DNA from: SXOA01 sp051004015
Lineage (GTDB): Bacteria; Planctomycetota; Planctomycetia; Pirellulales; Pirellulaceae
Direction of reading: 5' to 3'
NCBI GenBank assembly: GCA_051004015.1
Contig: JBPCKT010000097.1
Coordinates: forward strand, 1 to 29,549
DNA: 29,549 nucleotides
Positions 16,554 through 24,710 of the stretch are shown here, piece after piece; the stretch's first letter is position 1, and each line of letters opens with the position of its first letter. A program made the position numbers and the translations under genes. The notes under the pieces are model-generated. The model ran no database searches. It was not told where the DNA came from and saw only the letters and a list, made by a program, of their open reading frames with translations.

Positions 16554-18446
16554 ATGCCTACTGTCAGCTCTGCCCCCCTCCAGCCCCCGAAGACGCCCGG
16601 CACCCACCTGCCGACGTATATTTTCGATACCCCGGATGACGTGGCCCGCCATGTAGCGCGGATTGTGGCCGGAGTCATTCGGGAGCGAAACGCCCGGGGC
16701 CAACATGCGGTGCTCGGGCTGCCAACGGGGTCAACGCCGGTGGGAGTCTATCGGGAGTTGGCGCGGATGTATCGCGAGGAGGGACTCGATTTTTCCCAGG
16801 TCATCACCTTCAATCTGGACGAGTATTTCGGCCTCGCCAGCGACGCCCTGCAGAGCTACCACCGTTGGATGCAGGAACATTTCTTTCGGCATGTGAATGT
16901 TCCCAAGGGCAACATTCATATTCCCGACGGCACGCTGACATCGGACGCCATCGAGGCCCACTGCCGGGAGTATGAGCAGGAGATTGAAAGGGCAGGGGGG
17001 ATCGACATCCTCTTGCTCGGTATCGGTGGCAATGGGCACATTGGTTTCAACGAACCGTTCAGCCCCAAGAGCGGCCGAACGCGGCTCTCCGTGCTGGACC
17101 CCGTGACCAGGCGGGCGGCGGCGAGCGACTTCTTCTCGGAAGCCAACGTCCCGCAGCAAGCCATCACGATAGGTCTGGGGACGATTTTCGAAGCCCGCAA
17201 AATCCTGCTCATGGCCCTCGGCGAGCACAAGGCCGACATCATCCGCGAAGCGGCTGAGGGAGCCATTTCGCCGCGCGTCCCCGCTTCGTATTTGCAAGAG
17301 CATGGCGACGCCACGTTCATCATCGACGCCGCCGCCGCGCAGGACTTAACGGCCCGCGTCACGCCCTGGGTGCTCGGCCGCGTGGAGTTCACCGACCCGC
17401 TGATCAAGCGGGCCTGCATCTGGCTTTCCGAAAAAACCGGCAAGGCCCTCCTCAAGCTCACCGACGACGATTTTCTCAACCACAATCTCCACCAACTACT
17501 GCGGCATCATGGTCCCGCACAGAAAATCGCCCACCGGGTCTTCCGCTGGCTGATGGATACCATCGTGTACCACCCGGCCGGCAAAGAGAAGAAGCGGATC
17601 ATCTGCTTCAGCCCGCACCCCGACGACGATGTCATCAGCATGGGGGGGACGCTCATCCGCCTGGTGGAGGACGGCCACGAGGCCCATATCGCCTACATGA
17701 CCAGCGGCAACATCGCCGTCTTCGACCACGACGCCGCCCGCATCGCCGACCAGGTGACCGAATACAACCGGATGTTCGGCATCGACCAGGAGCGGAGCAA
17801 GCTGGTGGAATCGACGGTCCTGGAATCGCTCGCCCGCAAGACCCCCGGCCAGCCCGACATAGAAAACGTCCTCAAAATCAAAGGACTCATCCGCTGGGGG
17901 GAAGCCAAGGCGGGGGCCTTCAAAGTCGGCTGCAAGGAAGAGCACTTGCACTTCCTCGATTTGCCGTTCTATCGCACCGGCACCATCGCCAAAAAGCCGA
18001 TTTGCGATGACGACGTGCGGATCATCCGCGAGCTGATCGAGCGGGTCGATCCGCACCAGGTTTATGTCGCCGGCGATCTCTCCGACCCGCACGGCACCCA
18101 TCGCGTCTGTGCCCAGGCCATCTTCCGCGCCCTGCTCGAAATCGAAGCCTCCCGCGGCAGCCGGCCGGAAGTGCTGCTGTATCGCGGGGCCTGGCAGGAA
18201 TACGACTTGCACGAAATCGAAATTGCCGTCCCCCTCTCCCCCGGCGACATCGCCCGCAAGCGAAAAGCCATCTTCATGCACCAAAGCCAAAAGGACGCCG
18301 CCCTCTTCCCCGGCGCAGACCCCCGCGAATTCTGGCAGCGGGCCGAAGAACGCAACACCGCCACCGCCGCCCGCTACAACCAGGTCGGCCTGCCGGAGTA
18401 TTTTGCGATGGAGGCGTTTACGCGTTGGAACGGGGTGCCGATTTAG
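16554..18446 (+). CDS. Glucosamine-6-phosphate deaminase fused to LmbE/PIG-L deacetylase-like domain
   Basis: The N-terminal half (about 20-275) is NagB-like. This family turns glucosamine-6-phosphate into fructose-6-phosphate and ammonia. It has LGLPTGSTPVGVY (54-66), NLDEYFGL (87-94, catalytic Asp 89), and GIGGNGHIGFNEP (156-168, His 162, Glu 167). After a linker rich in charged helices (about 285-345) comes an LmbE/PIG-L domain: CFSPHPDDDVISMGGTL (351-367) with the HPDDD zinc/catalytic motif, YMTSGN, and DPHGTHRVCAQAI near 520, which supplies the later His. This two-domain arrangement of about 630-650 residues is known as a 'glucosamine-6-phosphate deaminase-like' family in Bacteroidetes and Planctomycetes. 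The fusion suggests deacetylation of an N-acetylated sugar followed by deamination, but that is inference. Start ATG 16554 has no strong Shine-Dalgarno. Confidence 0.9.
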   Translation: MPTVSSAPLQPPKTPGTHLPTYIFDTPDDVARHVARIVAGVIRERNARGQHAVLGLPTGSTPVGVYRELARMYREEGLDFSQVITFNLDEYFGLASDALQSYHRWMQEHFFRHVNVPKGNIHIPDGTLTSDAIEAHCREYEQEIERAGGIDILLLGIGGNGHIGFNEPFSPKSGRTRLSVLDPVTRRAAASDFFSEANVPQQAITIGLGTIFEARKILLMALGEHKADIIREAAEGAISPRVPASYLQEHGDATFIIDAAAAQDLTARVTPWVLGRVEFTDPLIKRACIWLSEKTGKALLKLTDDDFLNHNLHQLLRHHGPAQKIAHRVFRWLMDTIVYHPAGKEKKRIICFSPHPDDDVISMGGTLIRLVEDGHEAHIAYMTSGNIAVFDHDAARIADQVTEYNRMFGIDQERSKLVESTVLESLARKTPGQPDIENVLKIKGLIRWGEAKAGAFKVGCKEEHLHFLDLPFYRTGTIAKKPICDDDVRIIRELIERVDPHQVYVAGDLSDPHGTHRVCAQAIFRALLEIEASRGSRPEVLLYRGAWQEYDLHEIEIAVPLSPGDIARKRKAIFMHQSQKDAALFPGADPREFWQRAEERNTATAARYNQVGLPEYFAMEAFTRWNGVPI

Positions 18447-18467
18447 GGCCGGCAACCTGAGTGCGGC

Positions 18468-18476
18468 TGGTATAAT
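18468..18476 (+). promoter_or_regulatory. Extended -10 promoter of the toxin-antitoxin pair
   Basis: TGGTATAAT is a consensus extended -10 (TGnTATAAT), 62 bases before the antitoxin ATG. No good -35 lies at 16-18 bases upstream, as is usual for extended -10 promoters. Confidence 0.6.
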
Positions 18477-18538
18477 TGAGAGGTACTGGAAACCGGCAGG
18501 GTGGAGCAAGTCCGCCCCCTTCCTTTCAAGGAGATCCC

Positions 18539-18769
18539 ATGACAGACACCGCGATTCGAATGAAAGACGAGCTGCTCAAGCTAGGTAGCCAGGATCGCGC
18601 TGCGCTCGCGCATTTCCTGATCGAAACACTGGATGTTGAAGAGGAAGAGGACGTGGAAGAAGCGTGGCATGACGAGCTTGTTCGTCGCAACGCACAAATT
18701 GAAGGGGGAGCAGCCGTAGGTATTCCCGCGGAGCAAGTCTTCAAAGCTCTGAGGGAGAAGTTTTCTTGA
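18539..18769 (+). CDS. Addiction-module antitoxin (TIGR02574 / Unstab_antitox-like)
   Basis: The 76-residue acidic protein starts at ATG 18539 with AAGGAG 6 bases before; a longer frame from 18476 includes the promoter and was rejected. It shows the family pattern: KDELLKLGSQDRAALAHFLIETL, an acidic stretch (EEEEDVEEAW), DELVRRNAQIEGGAAVGIPAEQVFKALREKF. Members are labile antitoxins that pair with RelE/ParE-type toxins. They bind and neutralise the toxin and usually repress their own operon. The stop overlaps the toxin start by 4 bases (TTGA), so the two are translationally coupled. Confidence 0.9.
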   Translation: MTDTAIRMKDELLKLGSQDRAALAHFLIETLDVEEEEDVEEAWHDELVRRNAQIEGGAAVGIPAEQVFKALREKFS

Positions 18770-19065
18770 AGCCGGCCATCGTTCAACGCGAAGCAGCGGT
18801 CGAGCTTGAGGAGGATATGGTCTGGTATGAGAAGCGGCAGACCGGCCTTGGGCTTGACTTGGAATCGGAAGTTGAGAAAACCATTGCCCGCATTCGTCGT
18901 GATCCTTCCATCGGAATTCGCTACCGGAACACGCAGTTTCAATTTGTTCGGGTGAAGCGGTTTCCCTACGTCGTTTATTTTCGTGAATTCGACGACGCGA
19001 TTTGGGTCATTGCCATTGCTCATGGAAGAAGAAGGCCGGGGTACTGGAAAAACCGAAAGCCTTGA
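18766..19065 (+). CDS. RelE/ParE-superfamily toxin
   Basis: The 99-residue basic protein starts at TTG 18766, overlapping the antitoxin stop, with GGGAGAAG upstream. The sequence IVQREAAVELEEDMVWYEKRQTGLGLDLESEVEKTIARIRRDP is the usual two-helix start of ParE/RelE proteins. It is followed by the beta-sheet IRYRNTQFQFVRVKRFPYVVYFREFDDAIWVIAIAHGRRRPGYW. The FPYVVYF and HGRRRPGYW ends are typical of the ParE branch. Either gyrase poisoning (ParE) or mRNA cleavage (RelE) is possible; sequence alone does not decide. No frameshift or truncation is visible. Confidence 0.9.
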   Translation: MKPAIVQREAAVELEEDMVWYEKRQTGLGLDLESEVEKTIARIRRDPSIGIRYRNTQFQFVRVKRFPYVVYFREFDDAIWVIAIAHGRRRPGYWKNRKP

Positions 19066-19139
19066 CGACTTCTCTTGAATTGGGCGTTGGAAGAACCGCC
19101 GCAGTTTCTCGACGATTTTAGCCTCGAAGGACACAATTC

Positions 19140-20654
19140 ATGAGATCGATGCATCCGCCACTCGCTCTGTTCCTCGCACTAACTCTTTATTCGACCGCCC
19201 CTCTCCTCGCCACTCCCCTCCGCGCCGGTGCTGCCAGCGTCGACATCACTCATCCCGAACACCCGACCCGGCCGGGGGACAAGCTCTATGCCAAGGCCCT
19301 GGTGCTGACCGATGACATGACGACGGCCGTGATCATCACCGTGGATGCCGTGTCGCTCGGCGAGATTGGCTACATCAAGAATGACTACCTACCCAACGTC
19401 CGCGCGGCGCTCGCAAAAGAACTCAAGATCAAGCCGGAGAACGTGCTGATCAACGCCAGCCATTGCCACGGCATTGTTTGTCAGGAAAAGGATATGGAGC
19501 AACGGACGGTGAATGCGGTGAAGGAAGCTTGGAGGAAGATGGCGCCGGTCAATGTCGGCGTCGGCAGCGGGCATGAAGACCGGATCATGGAGAACCGCCG
19601 GTTGAAATTGAAGAGTGGAAAGGAAGCGGACGTGCGGCATGCGTATTCGCTGCCGCCGGATGATGAGGTGGTTGGAGTGGGGCCGGTCGATCCGGAGATT
19701 GGCATCCTGCGCATCGACCGGATGGATGGAACAACGCTGGCGGTTGTCTACAACTTCGCCGTCCATCCGATTCAGGGAGTTGCCGGCGGAGAGAACACCG
19801 CAGACATCACCGGCTTTGCCTCGCAGGTCATTGAGGACAACCTGAGCGAAGGGACGATCGCCCTCTTCATTCAAGGCTGCGCCGGTGACATCAACCCCGC
19901 TCTCTACAAGGACGTGGATAAGCCGCGGGACGCGGAGGCGCTCGGAAATATGCTGGGGCTTTCCACGCTCAAGGCCGCGAGGAGAATCAAGACCCGCGAG
20001 AACGCGCCGCTAAAAATACTCAATGAACCTCTCACTCTGCCGCGCGGTGAACTTCAGCCGCGGATTTACGCCCTGGAATCCCGGCAGAAGGAACTGCTCA
20101 GCTCCCTGCAAGGGACCACGCTCAATCTCAAGTCTTTTCTGCCGCTGGCCGTCAAATACAAGTTAACGGGTGATTTTCCTTCGCATGCCGCGCATCGCTA
20201 CTTTCACGAAAAGGGACTGGGGAGAGAAGAGCTGCGAAAGCTCGACGCCGATAACCGCAAGCGGATCGAGCAGTACTTGCAGAACATCTACGTCATGGAG
20301 GACCTCACGCGGCTGCAAGAAAACTTGCGGCTGCTGAAGATGCACCAGGCGCAGCACGTTGCAGCCGGCAAGCGGACGCTGGACGTGGAGCTCGTGGGAC
20401 TGCGCGTCGGCGATTTCGTGCTCGTCACATCGCCCGGCGAGCTGACGTGTCAGATCGGCCTCAATATCAAGAAGGCGTCGCCGCACGCGAACACTTTCGT
20501 CGCCGGCTACACCAACGGCTACATCTACTACGCCCCCACCGCCGAGCAGCTTGCGAATGTGGGCGGAGCCCAGGAGGATAGCGACTGCCTGCTGGCTCCC
20601 GAGTGGCAGAAGCTGTTTGAAAGTCGCGTTGCGGAGCTGCTGAAGAAGCTTTAG
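19140..20654 (+). CDS. Neutral/alkaline ceramidase-like secreted zinc enzyme
   Basis: The 504-residue protein has a signal peptide (about 1-25). It resembles the N-terminal domain of neutral/alkaline non-lysosomal ceramidases, which cleave the amide of N-acylsphingosine. Conserved pieces are RAGAASVDITHP (28-39), NASHCHG (105-111, zinc His 108/110), NFAVHPIQG (205-213, His 209), QGCAGDINP (245-253), PGELTCQIG and GYTNGYIYYAPT. In Pseudomonas ceramidase the nucleophile is the Ser of GDVSP. Here that position is Asn 252, so the zinc site is kept but ordinary ceramidase chemistry is doubtful. Many planctomycete members have this form and could act on other amides or esters. GAAGGA precedes the ATG. 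The stop overlaps the opposing gene's stop by 4 bases. Confidence 0.88.
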   Translation: MRSMHPPLALFLALTLYSTAPLLATPLRAGAASVDITHPEHPTRPGDKLYAKALVLTDDMTTAVIITVDAVSLGEIGYIKNDYLPNVRAALAKELKIKPENVLINASHCHGIVCQEKDMEQRTVNAVKEAWRKMAPVNVGVGSGHEDRIMENRRLKLKSGKEADVRHAYSLPPDDEVVGVGPVDPEIGILRIDRMDGTTLAVVYNFAVHPIQGVAGGENTADITGFASQVIEDNLSEGTIALFIQGCAGDINPALYKDVDKPRDAEALGNMLGLSTLKAARRIKTRENAPLKILNEPLTLPRGELQPRIYALESRQKELLSSLQGTTLNLKSFLPLAVKYKLTGDFPSHAAHRYFHEKGLGREELRKLDADNRKRIEQYLQNIYVMEDLTRLQENLRLLKMHQAQHVAAGKRTLDVELVGLRVGDFVLVTSPGELTCQIGLNIKKASPHANTFVAGYTNGYIYYAPTAEQLANVGGAQEDSDCLLAPEWQKLFESRVAELLKKL

Positions 20655-21256
20655 ATCACGCCGTAGGGCCATACCGGCAGACGATCGAGAAAGCTGGGGT
20701 GGACACCCTTGAGCCAAACATACTGGTCGGTGATTCGTTTCGGCCAGACCAGGCGGCAAGCATACTGACCATACAGCGCCGCCAAGATGAGATTAACAAT
20801 TGCCAGCGGCAACAGGACAAACCACCCTTCGTTCCCGGCCTCTAGATTGCCAAGGAAGATGCCCGCGATGGCCATGACGACGCTCGCCAGGGCGATGCCC
20901 AGCGCGATCATCATCCTGGTCTTGCGGCGGGCCGCCCATTCGTCGGTCAGGCCGATGATCAGCCTCGCTCGCTTGGTCATGATCAGGGCAATGACGATGT
21001 AGACCGGAATCGCGATCAGAATCGTCAGGGCCAGCCACGGCTCGTGCCATTGCAAGTTTCGCGGCAGCCATTTCGTTGCCGGCTGGCCGCTCTTTAGGCA
21101 AATCGGCGGCAGCGGCGCTTGCTTGTGCATCACCAAAACGTTTCCTTGCCGCCATAAGCCGGGAAAGGCCGAAGTGGGTTCCAGCACCTGTGCATAGCCT
21201 CCGGGGATTTGCGGAGCCGCATAGGGGTTTACGGGTTCGGGGGCTGGCATGCTCAT
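20651..21256 (-). CDS. Membrane protein with NPYAAP N-terminus, unknown function
   Basis: The 201-residue protein begins MSMPAPEPVNPYAAP. Short Pro-rich NPYA(S/A)P starts are common in planctomycete membrane proteins. A Cys-containing segment (LPPICLKSGQPATKWLPRNL) follows, which resembles the zinc-ribbon-like 'C..C/SG' start of related proteins but with one Cys. Three or four membrane helices follow: ALTILIAIPVYIVIALIM, MIALGIALASVVMAIAGIFL and WFVLLPLAIVNLILAALYG. The C-terminus has VWLKGVHPSFLDRLPVWP. It is the only minus-strand gene right of 9533. The start could also be ATG 21292; I chose 21256 because of the family-like start. Neither has a clear Shine-Dalgarno. The stop overlaps the ceramidase-like gene's stop. 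Confidence 0.75.
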   Translation of the reverse strand: MSMPAPEPVNPYAAPQIPGGYAQVLEPTSAFPGLWRQGNVLVMHKQAPLPPICLKSGQPATKWLPRNLQWHEPWLALTILIAIPVYIVIALIMTKRARLIIGLTDEWAARRKTRMMIALGIALASVVMAIAGIFLGNLEAGNEGWFVLLPLAIVNLILAALYGQYACRLVWPKRITDQYVWLKGVHPSFLDRLPVWPYGVI

Positions 21257-21307
21257 GTCGGTATCATAATTCCCGCCGCGGCACATCGGCAACGTGAAGG
21301 GCGGTCA

Positions 21308-21316
21308 TGCTACAAT
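21308..21316 (+). promoter_or_regulatory. Extended -10 promoter of the DUF1080 gene
   Basis: TGCTACAAT (TGnTACAAT) lies 38 bases before ATG 21355. It overlaps the first codons of a longer reading frame (from 21307), which argues for the start at 21355. Confidence 0.5.
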
Positions 21317-21354
21317 TCCATTTTTGGTTCCCTCTCGATGCTGTTGGTGACTTT

Positions 21355-22644
21355 ATGACACGGACTCTGGTTTTAATCTGCTCGCTCGCGATCGGCATGG
21401 CGTCCCCCGTCTTCGCCCAGTCCAAATTCAGCGACGCCCAGAAAATCATTCGCGGCGGCAGAACGAATGGGGTCGCTGCCGATCCCACCACTCAAAAGTC
21501 ATCCAAGGCATCAACCGCCAAAGCAGCTCCCGCCAAAGACCCGCCCGTTCTGCTCACCACAGAGGAACTCGCCGCCGGCTGGATTTCGCTGTTCGACGGC
21601 CAAACTCTCTTCGGCTGGAAGGCCCACAGCGAAGCCGATTGGAGAGTGGCTGGCGGCGCGATTGTCGTGACCAGCGGCAAGCCCGGGTTGCTCTGCACGA
21701 GCGTCCAATTTGATAACTACGTTCTCAAGGCCGATTTCCGCGCCGCCAAGGGGACCAATAGCGGCATCTTTCTCCGCACGGCTCAAGTTCCGGCCATGCA
21801 GGACATCACGACGAAGTGCTACGAGCTGAACATCGCACCCCCGGACAACCCATTTCCCACCGGCAGCCTCGTCGGCCGCAAAAAATACGCGGAGGCCGGC
21901 GAGTCCGATCAGTGGCGGACCTTCGAGGCCACCGTTGACGGCCCGAAAGTCGTCATCAAGCTCGACGGCGAAGAAGTCCTCTCCTACGACGATCCCAAGC
22001 CCGCCCCCCGTGGCTACATCGGCCTGCAACTCAACAGTGGCAAGTGCGAGTTCAAGAACATCAAGCTCCAGCCGCTCGGCCTCAAGAGCATCTTTAACGG
22101 CAAGGATTTGACCGGCTGGAAAGAGCCCGCTGGGTCGCTGAGCAAATTCACCGTCACCAAGGACGGCGAGTTGAACGTCAAGAACGGCCGCGGCACGTTG
22201 GAAAGCGACGCCCAGTTCGGCGACTTCGCGCTCCAACTGGAGTGCATCAGCCACGCCAAGAACCTCAACAGCGGCATCTTCCTCCGCAGCATCCCCGGCG
22301 AAATCAACAACGGCTACGAAAGCCAGATTCACAACGGCTTCAAGGACGGCGACCGCGCCCAGCCCCTCGACTGCGGCACCGGCGGCATCTACCGCCGCAT
22401 CAACGCCCGCCGAGTCGTCCCCAATGACGAGGAATGGTTTCACAAAACGGTCATCGCCGACGGCCCCCACCTCAGCGTCTGGGTCAACGGCTACCAGGTC
22501 ACCGATTGGACCGACACCCGCAAGCCCAATAAGAATCCGCGCGAAGGCCTGCGGCTGGAAAAGGGGACGCTGCAGATACAGGGGCACGACCCGACGACGA
22601 ATTTGTCGTTTCGGAATCTGAAGGCGAGGGAGGTAATGCAATGA
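21355..22644 (+). CDS. Secreted protein with two DUF1080 (3-keto-disaccharide hydrolase) domains
   Basis: The protein has 429 residues from ATG 21355 (GGTGA upstream). The signal peptide is MTRTLVLICSLAIGMASPVFAQ. It carries two tandem DUF1080 domains, each with the concanavalin-like start: GWISLFDGQTLFGWKA (about 77-92) and GLKSIFNGKDLTGWKEP (about 242-258), then FLRTAQVP / FLRSIPGE blocks. The second copy is the more complete (NNGYESQIHNGF, GTGGIYRR, EWFHKTVIADGPHLSVWVNG). Some DUF1080 proteins hydrolyse 3-keto-glycosides in periplasmic sugar oxidation pathways. It is not known whether both copies here are active. A Lys/Ala/Thr-rich spacer separates the signal peptide from the first domain. 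Start overlap with the next gene is ATGA. Confidence 0.9.
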   Translation: MTRTLVLICSLAIGMASPVFAQSKFSDAQKIIRGGRTNGVAADPTTQKSSKASTAKAAPAKDPPVLLTTEELAAGWISLFDGQTLFGWKAHSEADWRVAGGAIVVTSGKPGLLCTSVQFDNYVLKADFRAAKGTNSGIFLRTAQVPAMQDITTKCYELNIAPPDNPFPTGSLVGRKKYAEAGESDQWRTFEATVDGPKVVIKLDGEEVLSYDDPKPAPRGYIGLQLNSGKCEFKNIKLQPLGLKSIFNGKDLTGWKEPAGSLSKFTVTKDGELNVKNGRGTLESDAQFGDFALQLECISHAKNLNSGIFLRSIPGEINNGYESQIHNGFKDGDRAQPLDCGTGGIYRRINARRVVPNDEEWFHKTVIADGPHLSVWVNGYQVTDWTDTRKPNKNPREGLRLEKGTLQIQGHDPTTNLSFRNLKAREVMQ

Positions 22645-22838
22645 AAAAGAGAAATCGAGACGCTGAAGTAGAAAAGCTGATGAGTGAGAGCAAAAAAAAT
22701 CGCTCGAATGAAGACTCTCTATCAATTGCAGAGTTGATAAGGTCTCGCATGAATGAACCAACGATTTCTCATGAAGAGGCAAAGCGGTACATTTTTAACC
22801 GGATGAGAGCGCGTCAACGAAGGAAAAAGGGGACGTAG
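22641..22838 (+). CDS. Small basic hypothetical protein, coupled to the DUF1080 gene
   Basis: The 65-residue protein starts in a 4-base ATGA overlap with the DUF1080 stop; GGAGG stands 7 bases before the ATG. It is very rich in Lys, Arg, Glu and Asn (MKKRNRDAEVEKLMSESKKN at the start, RMRARQRRKKGT at the end) and predicted helical. It has no Cys and no membrane helix. Base composition is more A-rich than its neighbours. No family recognised; a nucleic-acid or ribosome-binding role is only a guess. The strong ribosome binding site and coupling support it as a real gene. Confidence 0.65.
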   Translation: MKKRNRDAEVEKLMSESKKNRSNEDSLSIAELIRSRMNEPTISHEEAKRYIFNRMRARQRRKKGT

Positions 22839-22844
22839 CCCCTT
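22827..22844 (+). other. Hairpin at end of the DUF1080 operon
   Basis: AAGGGG-ACGTAG-CCCCTT forms a 6-bp stem overlapping the stop codon of the small gene. There is no T-run after it, so it is only a weak terminator candidate. Confidence 0.35.
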
Positions 22845-22986
22845 GGGACTGGACAGAAAGTGCTGATTTCAGGCTCTTTCCACGTCAGACTGATTTCCTT
22901 CCCCTTTCGCTGGCATTTCCCCCGCCCTCTCGTTAGATTAGAGGCGGTGATGCGTTCCATCGCGGTAACAGCGCCCGAGGTGCGTC

Positions 22987-24690
22987 GTGAAGGCGGAGTG
23001 GATGGCAAAAGTCGGTGGCGAGGAATATGGTCCTTTTACCTGGGACCAGATGCTGCAAATGGCGGCAGAGGGGCGGGTCACGCCTGATCTTCCCGTTCGC
23101 CAGGCCAGCGATGCCGAGTGGTCCACCGCTGCGGCGATTCCCGGCCTGCTGGGGGGCGCGAAGCCCGCACCACCCCGGCCTGCTGCCAGGCCCTCCACCA
23201 AGGCAGCCGCAGCTTCGGGCAAATCCGCAGTGAAGAAAGCCAGGCCGTTGGGGCCCCCGCCGATCAGCCGGCCTGCTCCGCCCATCGTCGTCCCGCCGCA
23301 GAATATACCCACCGGAATTCCCGTTGGCTCTCCGGTGGGTGTCGCTCTTGGTTCAGCTCCTGCCACGTTCGTGGCCCCACCGCCGGTCGCCGCATCGCCG
23401 TCCGGCGCGTTCACCTTTGATCTCGGCACCTCTCCGAGCGGCAAGCAGCGCAGCGCCAAAAAATCGGTGCTGGATGCTGACGATGAGGTTGTCACCAGGA
23501 AGAAAAACAACACGCCGCTGATCGTCGGCGTCGGCGGCGGAGTTGCCGCGTTGATTGCGGTCATCGCCGGGCTGACTATCTACATCACCATGGGCATGGG
23601 CGGCAACGACGTAAAGGCTGCCTCGACCAACACCTCGACCGGAAAGAAGACACCCAAGGTAGAGCAAGGGGAATCCAATCCCGGCGGAGCGATCATGCCC
23701 GAGGGTGAAGGAGAAACCGACGCCAGAAAACCTGCTGCCGGTGTGCAGAAAGCCGAGAAAGATTCCTCGCCCAACAAGGCCGCGCAGCTCACCGCGCTGA
23801 AGGGGATTCGCAAGTGGAGTAATGCAGCGACCCTCGTAAGCCTCAAAGTCGGCAATGCGAAAATTTGCGTCAACCGGATCTGGATGTCCACCGACGCCGG
23901 AGGCAAGAGCATACCTGCTGCCGTGGATGAACCGAAAGGCGATTCTACGGACGGTTCGGCGGAAGCGACTCCGGCGGCCACATCTGCCGAAAACGGTCAG
24001 CAAAAATCTGTGTTCGTCGAAGTAACCGTCACCAACATCGCCGGCGCAACGCTACGGTACAAAGGCTGGAACATTGCCAAGAACAAGGTTCCCTTCATCG
24101 CCGACGACGAGGACCGCATTCTGAAGTTAATTCCGATCAGTGAAACTCCGGGAGTCGCTCGCTTGACCAAGGCCGACATTCCTGGCAGTAGCTCGATCAG
24201 CGACATCCTAGTGTTCGAGGCTCCCGCGGAATCCTTCGAAAAACTCCGGCTGATGCTGCCGCAAAATGTCTTTTACGACAATACTACAAATCCGTACTCC
24301 GGCATCGAGATCACCCCGGACGTGCTGAAAAATGAAGGTGGTCCCCCGGTTGCGCCTCCGCCCCCCATTGGCATCGCCGGCGATGAGGCGATCGACCCTC
24401 TGGTCAGTGGACGCAAAGTGCCTCTGGATCCAAGTACGCCGGAGAGCCCCGCGGAAACGACGAAACCTCAGCCCAAACCAGTCGTCAAGTCCGAAGAACC
24501 CCCGCCCCCGAAGAAGCCGAGCCTGATTGACGAGATCAACAAGGATTTCGAGGAACGCGAAAAGACGAAGAAAATGGACGAAGGCAAGGGGGCCGAGCCG
24601 GAGACGAAACCGGAGCCCGCCAAGAAGTCAGGACCCGCCACGAAAACGGAGCCGGCGAAAAAGACCGTTCCGGCCAAAGGTAAGAAGTAG
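22987..24690 (+). CDS. GYF_2 domain membrane protein
   Basis: The 567-residue protein starts at GTG 22987 with GAGG 6 bases before; ATG 23002 is an alternative. Residues about 5-54 are a GYF_2 domain (WMAKVGGEEYGPFTWDQM ... DLPVRQASDAEWSTAAAIPGL). A Pro/Ala/Lys-rich linker follows, then one membrane helix (about 177-201, PLIVGVGGGVAALIAVIAGL). Beyond the membrane a disordered segment leads to a beta-rich domain (about 290-440, KICVNRIWMST, VFVEVTVTNIAGATLRYKGW) that resembles the DUF4352 Ig-like fold. The tail (about 450-567) is Pro/Lys/Glu-rich with KTEPAKK-type repeats. GYF_2 domains bind Pro-rich peptides in eukaryotes and occur in many planctomycete membrane proteins. Its role here is unknown. 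It ends 20 bases before the SDR gene. Confidence 0.83.
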   Translation: MKAEWMAKVGGEEYGPFTWDQMLQMAAEGRVTPDLPVRQASDAEWSTAAAIPGLLGGAKPAPPRPAARPSTKAAAASGKSAVKKARPLGPPPISRPAPPIVVPPQNIPTGIPVGSPVGVALGSAPATFVAPPPVAASPSGAFTFDLGTSPSGKQRSAKKSVLDADDEVVTRKKNNTPLIVGVGGGVAALIAVIAGLTIYITMGMGGNDVKAASTNTSTGKKTPKVEQGESNPGGAIMPEGEGETDARKPAAGVQKAEKDSSPNKAAQLTALKGIRKWSNAATLVSLKVGNAKICVNRIWMSTDAGGKSIPAAVDEPKGDSTDGSAEATPAATSAENGQQKSVFVEVTVTNIAGATLRYKGWNIAKNKVPFIADDEDRILKLIPISETPGVARLTKADIPGSSSISDILVFEAPAESFEKLRLMLPQNVFYDNTTNPYSGIEITPDVLKNEGGPPVAPPPPIGIAGDEAIDPLVSGRKVPLDPSTPESPAETTKPQPKPVVKSEEPPPPKKPSLIDEINKDFEEREKTKKMDEGKGAEPETKPEPAKKSGPATKTEPAKKTVPAKGKK

Positions 24691-24710
24691 CCCCGATAAA
24701 ATTCCCTTTC

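Noticed and set aside
21511..22782. 423-residue minus-strand ORF over the DUF1080 gene
   Set aside because: It results from high G+C and codon bias in the reverse frame; the plus-strand frame has clear duplicated domains.
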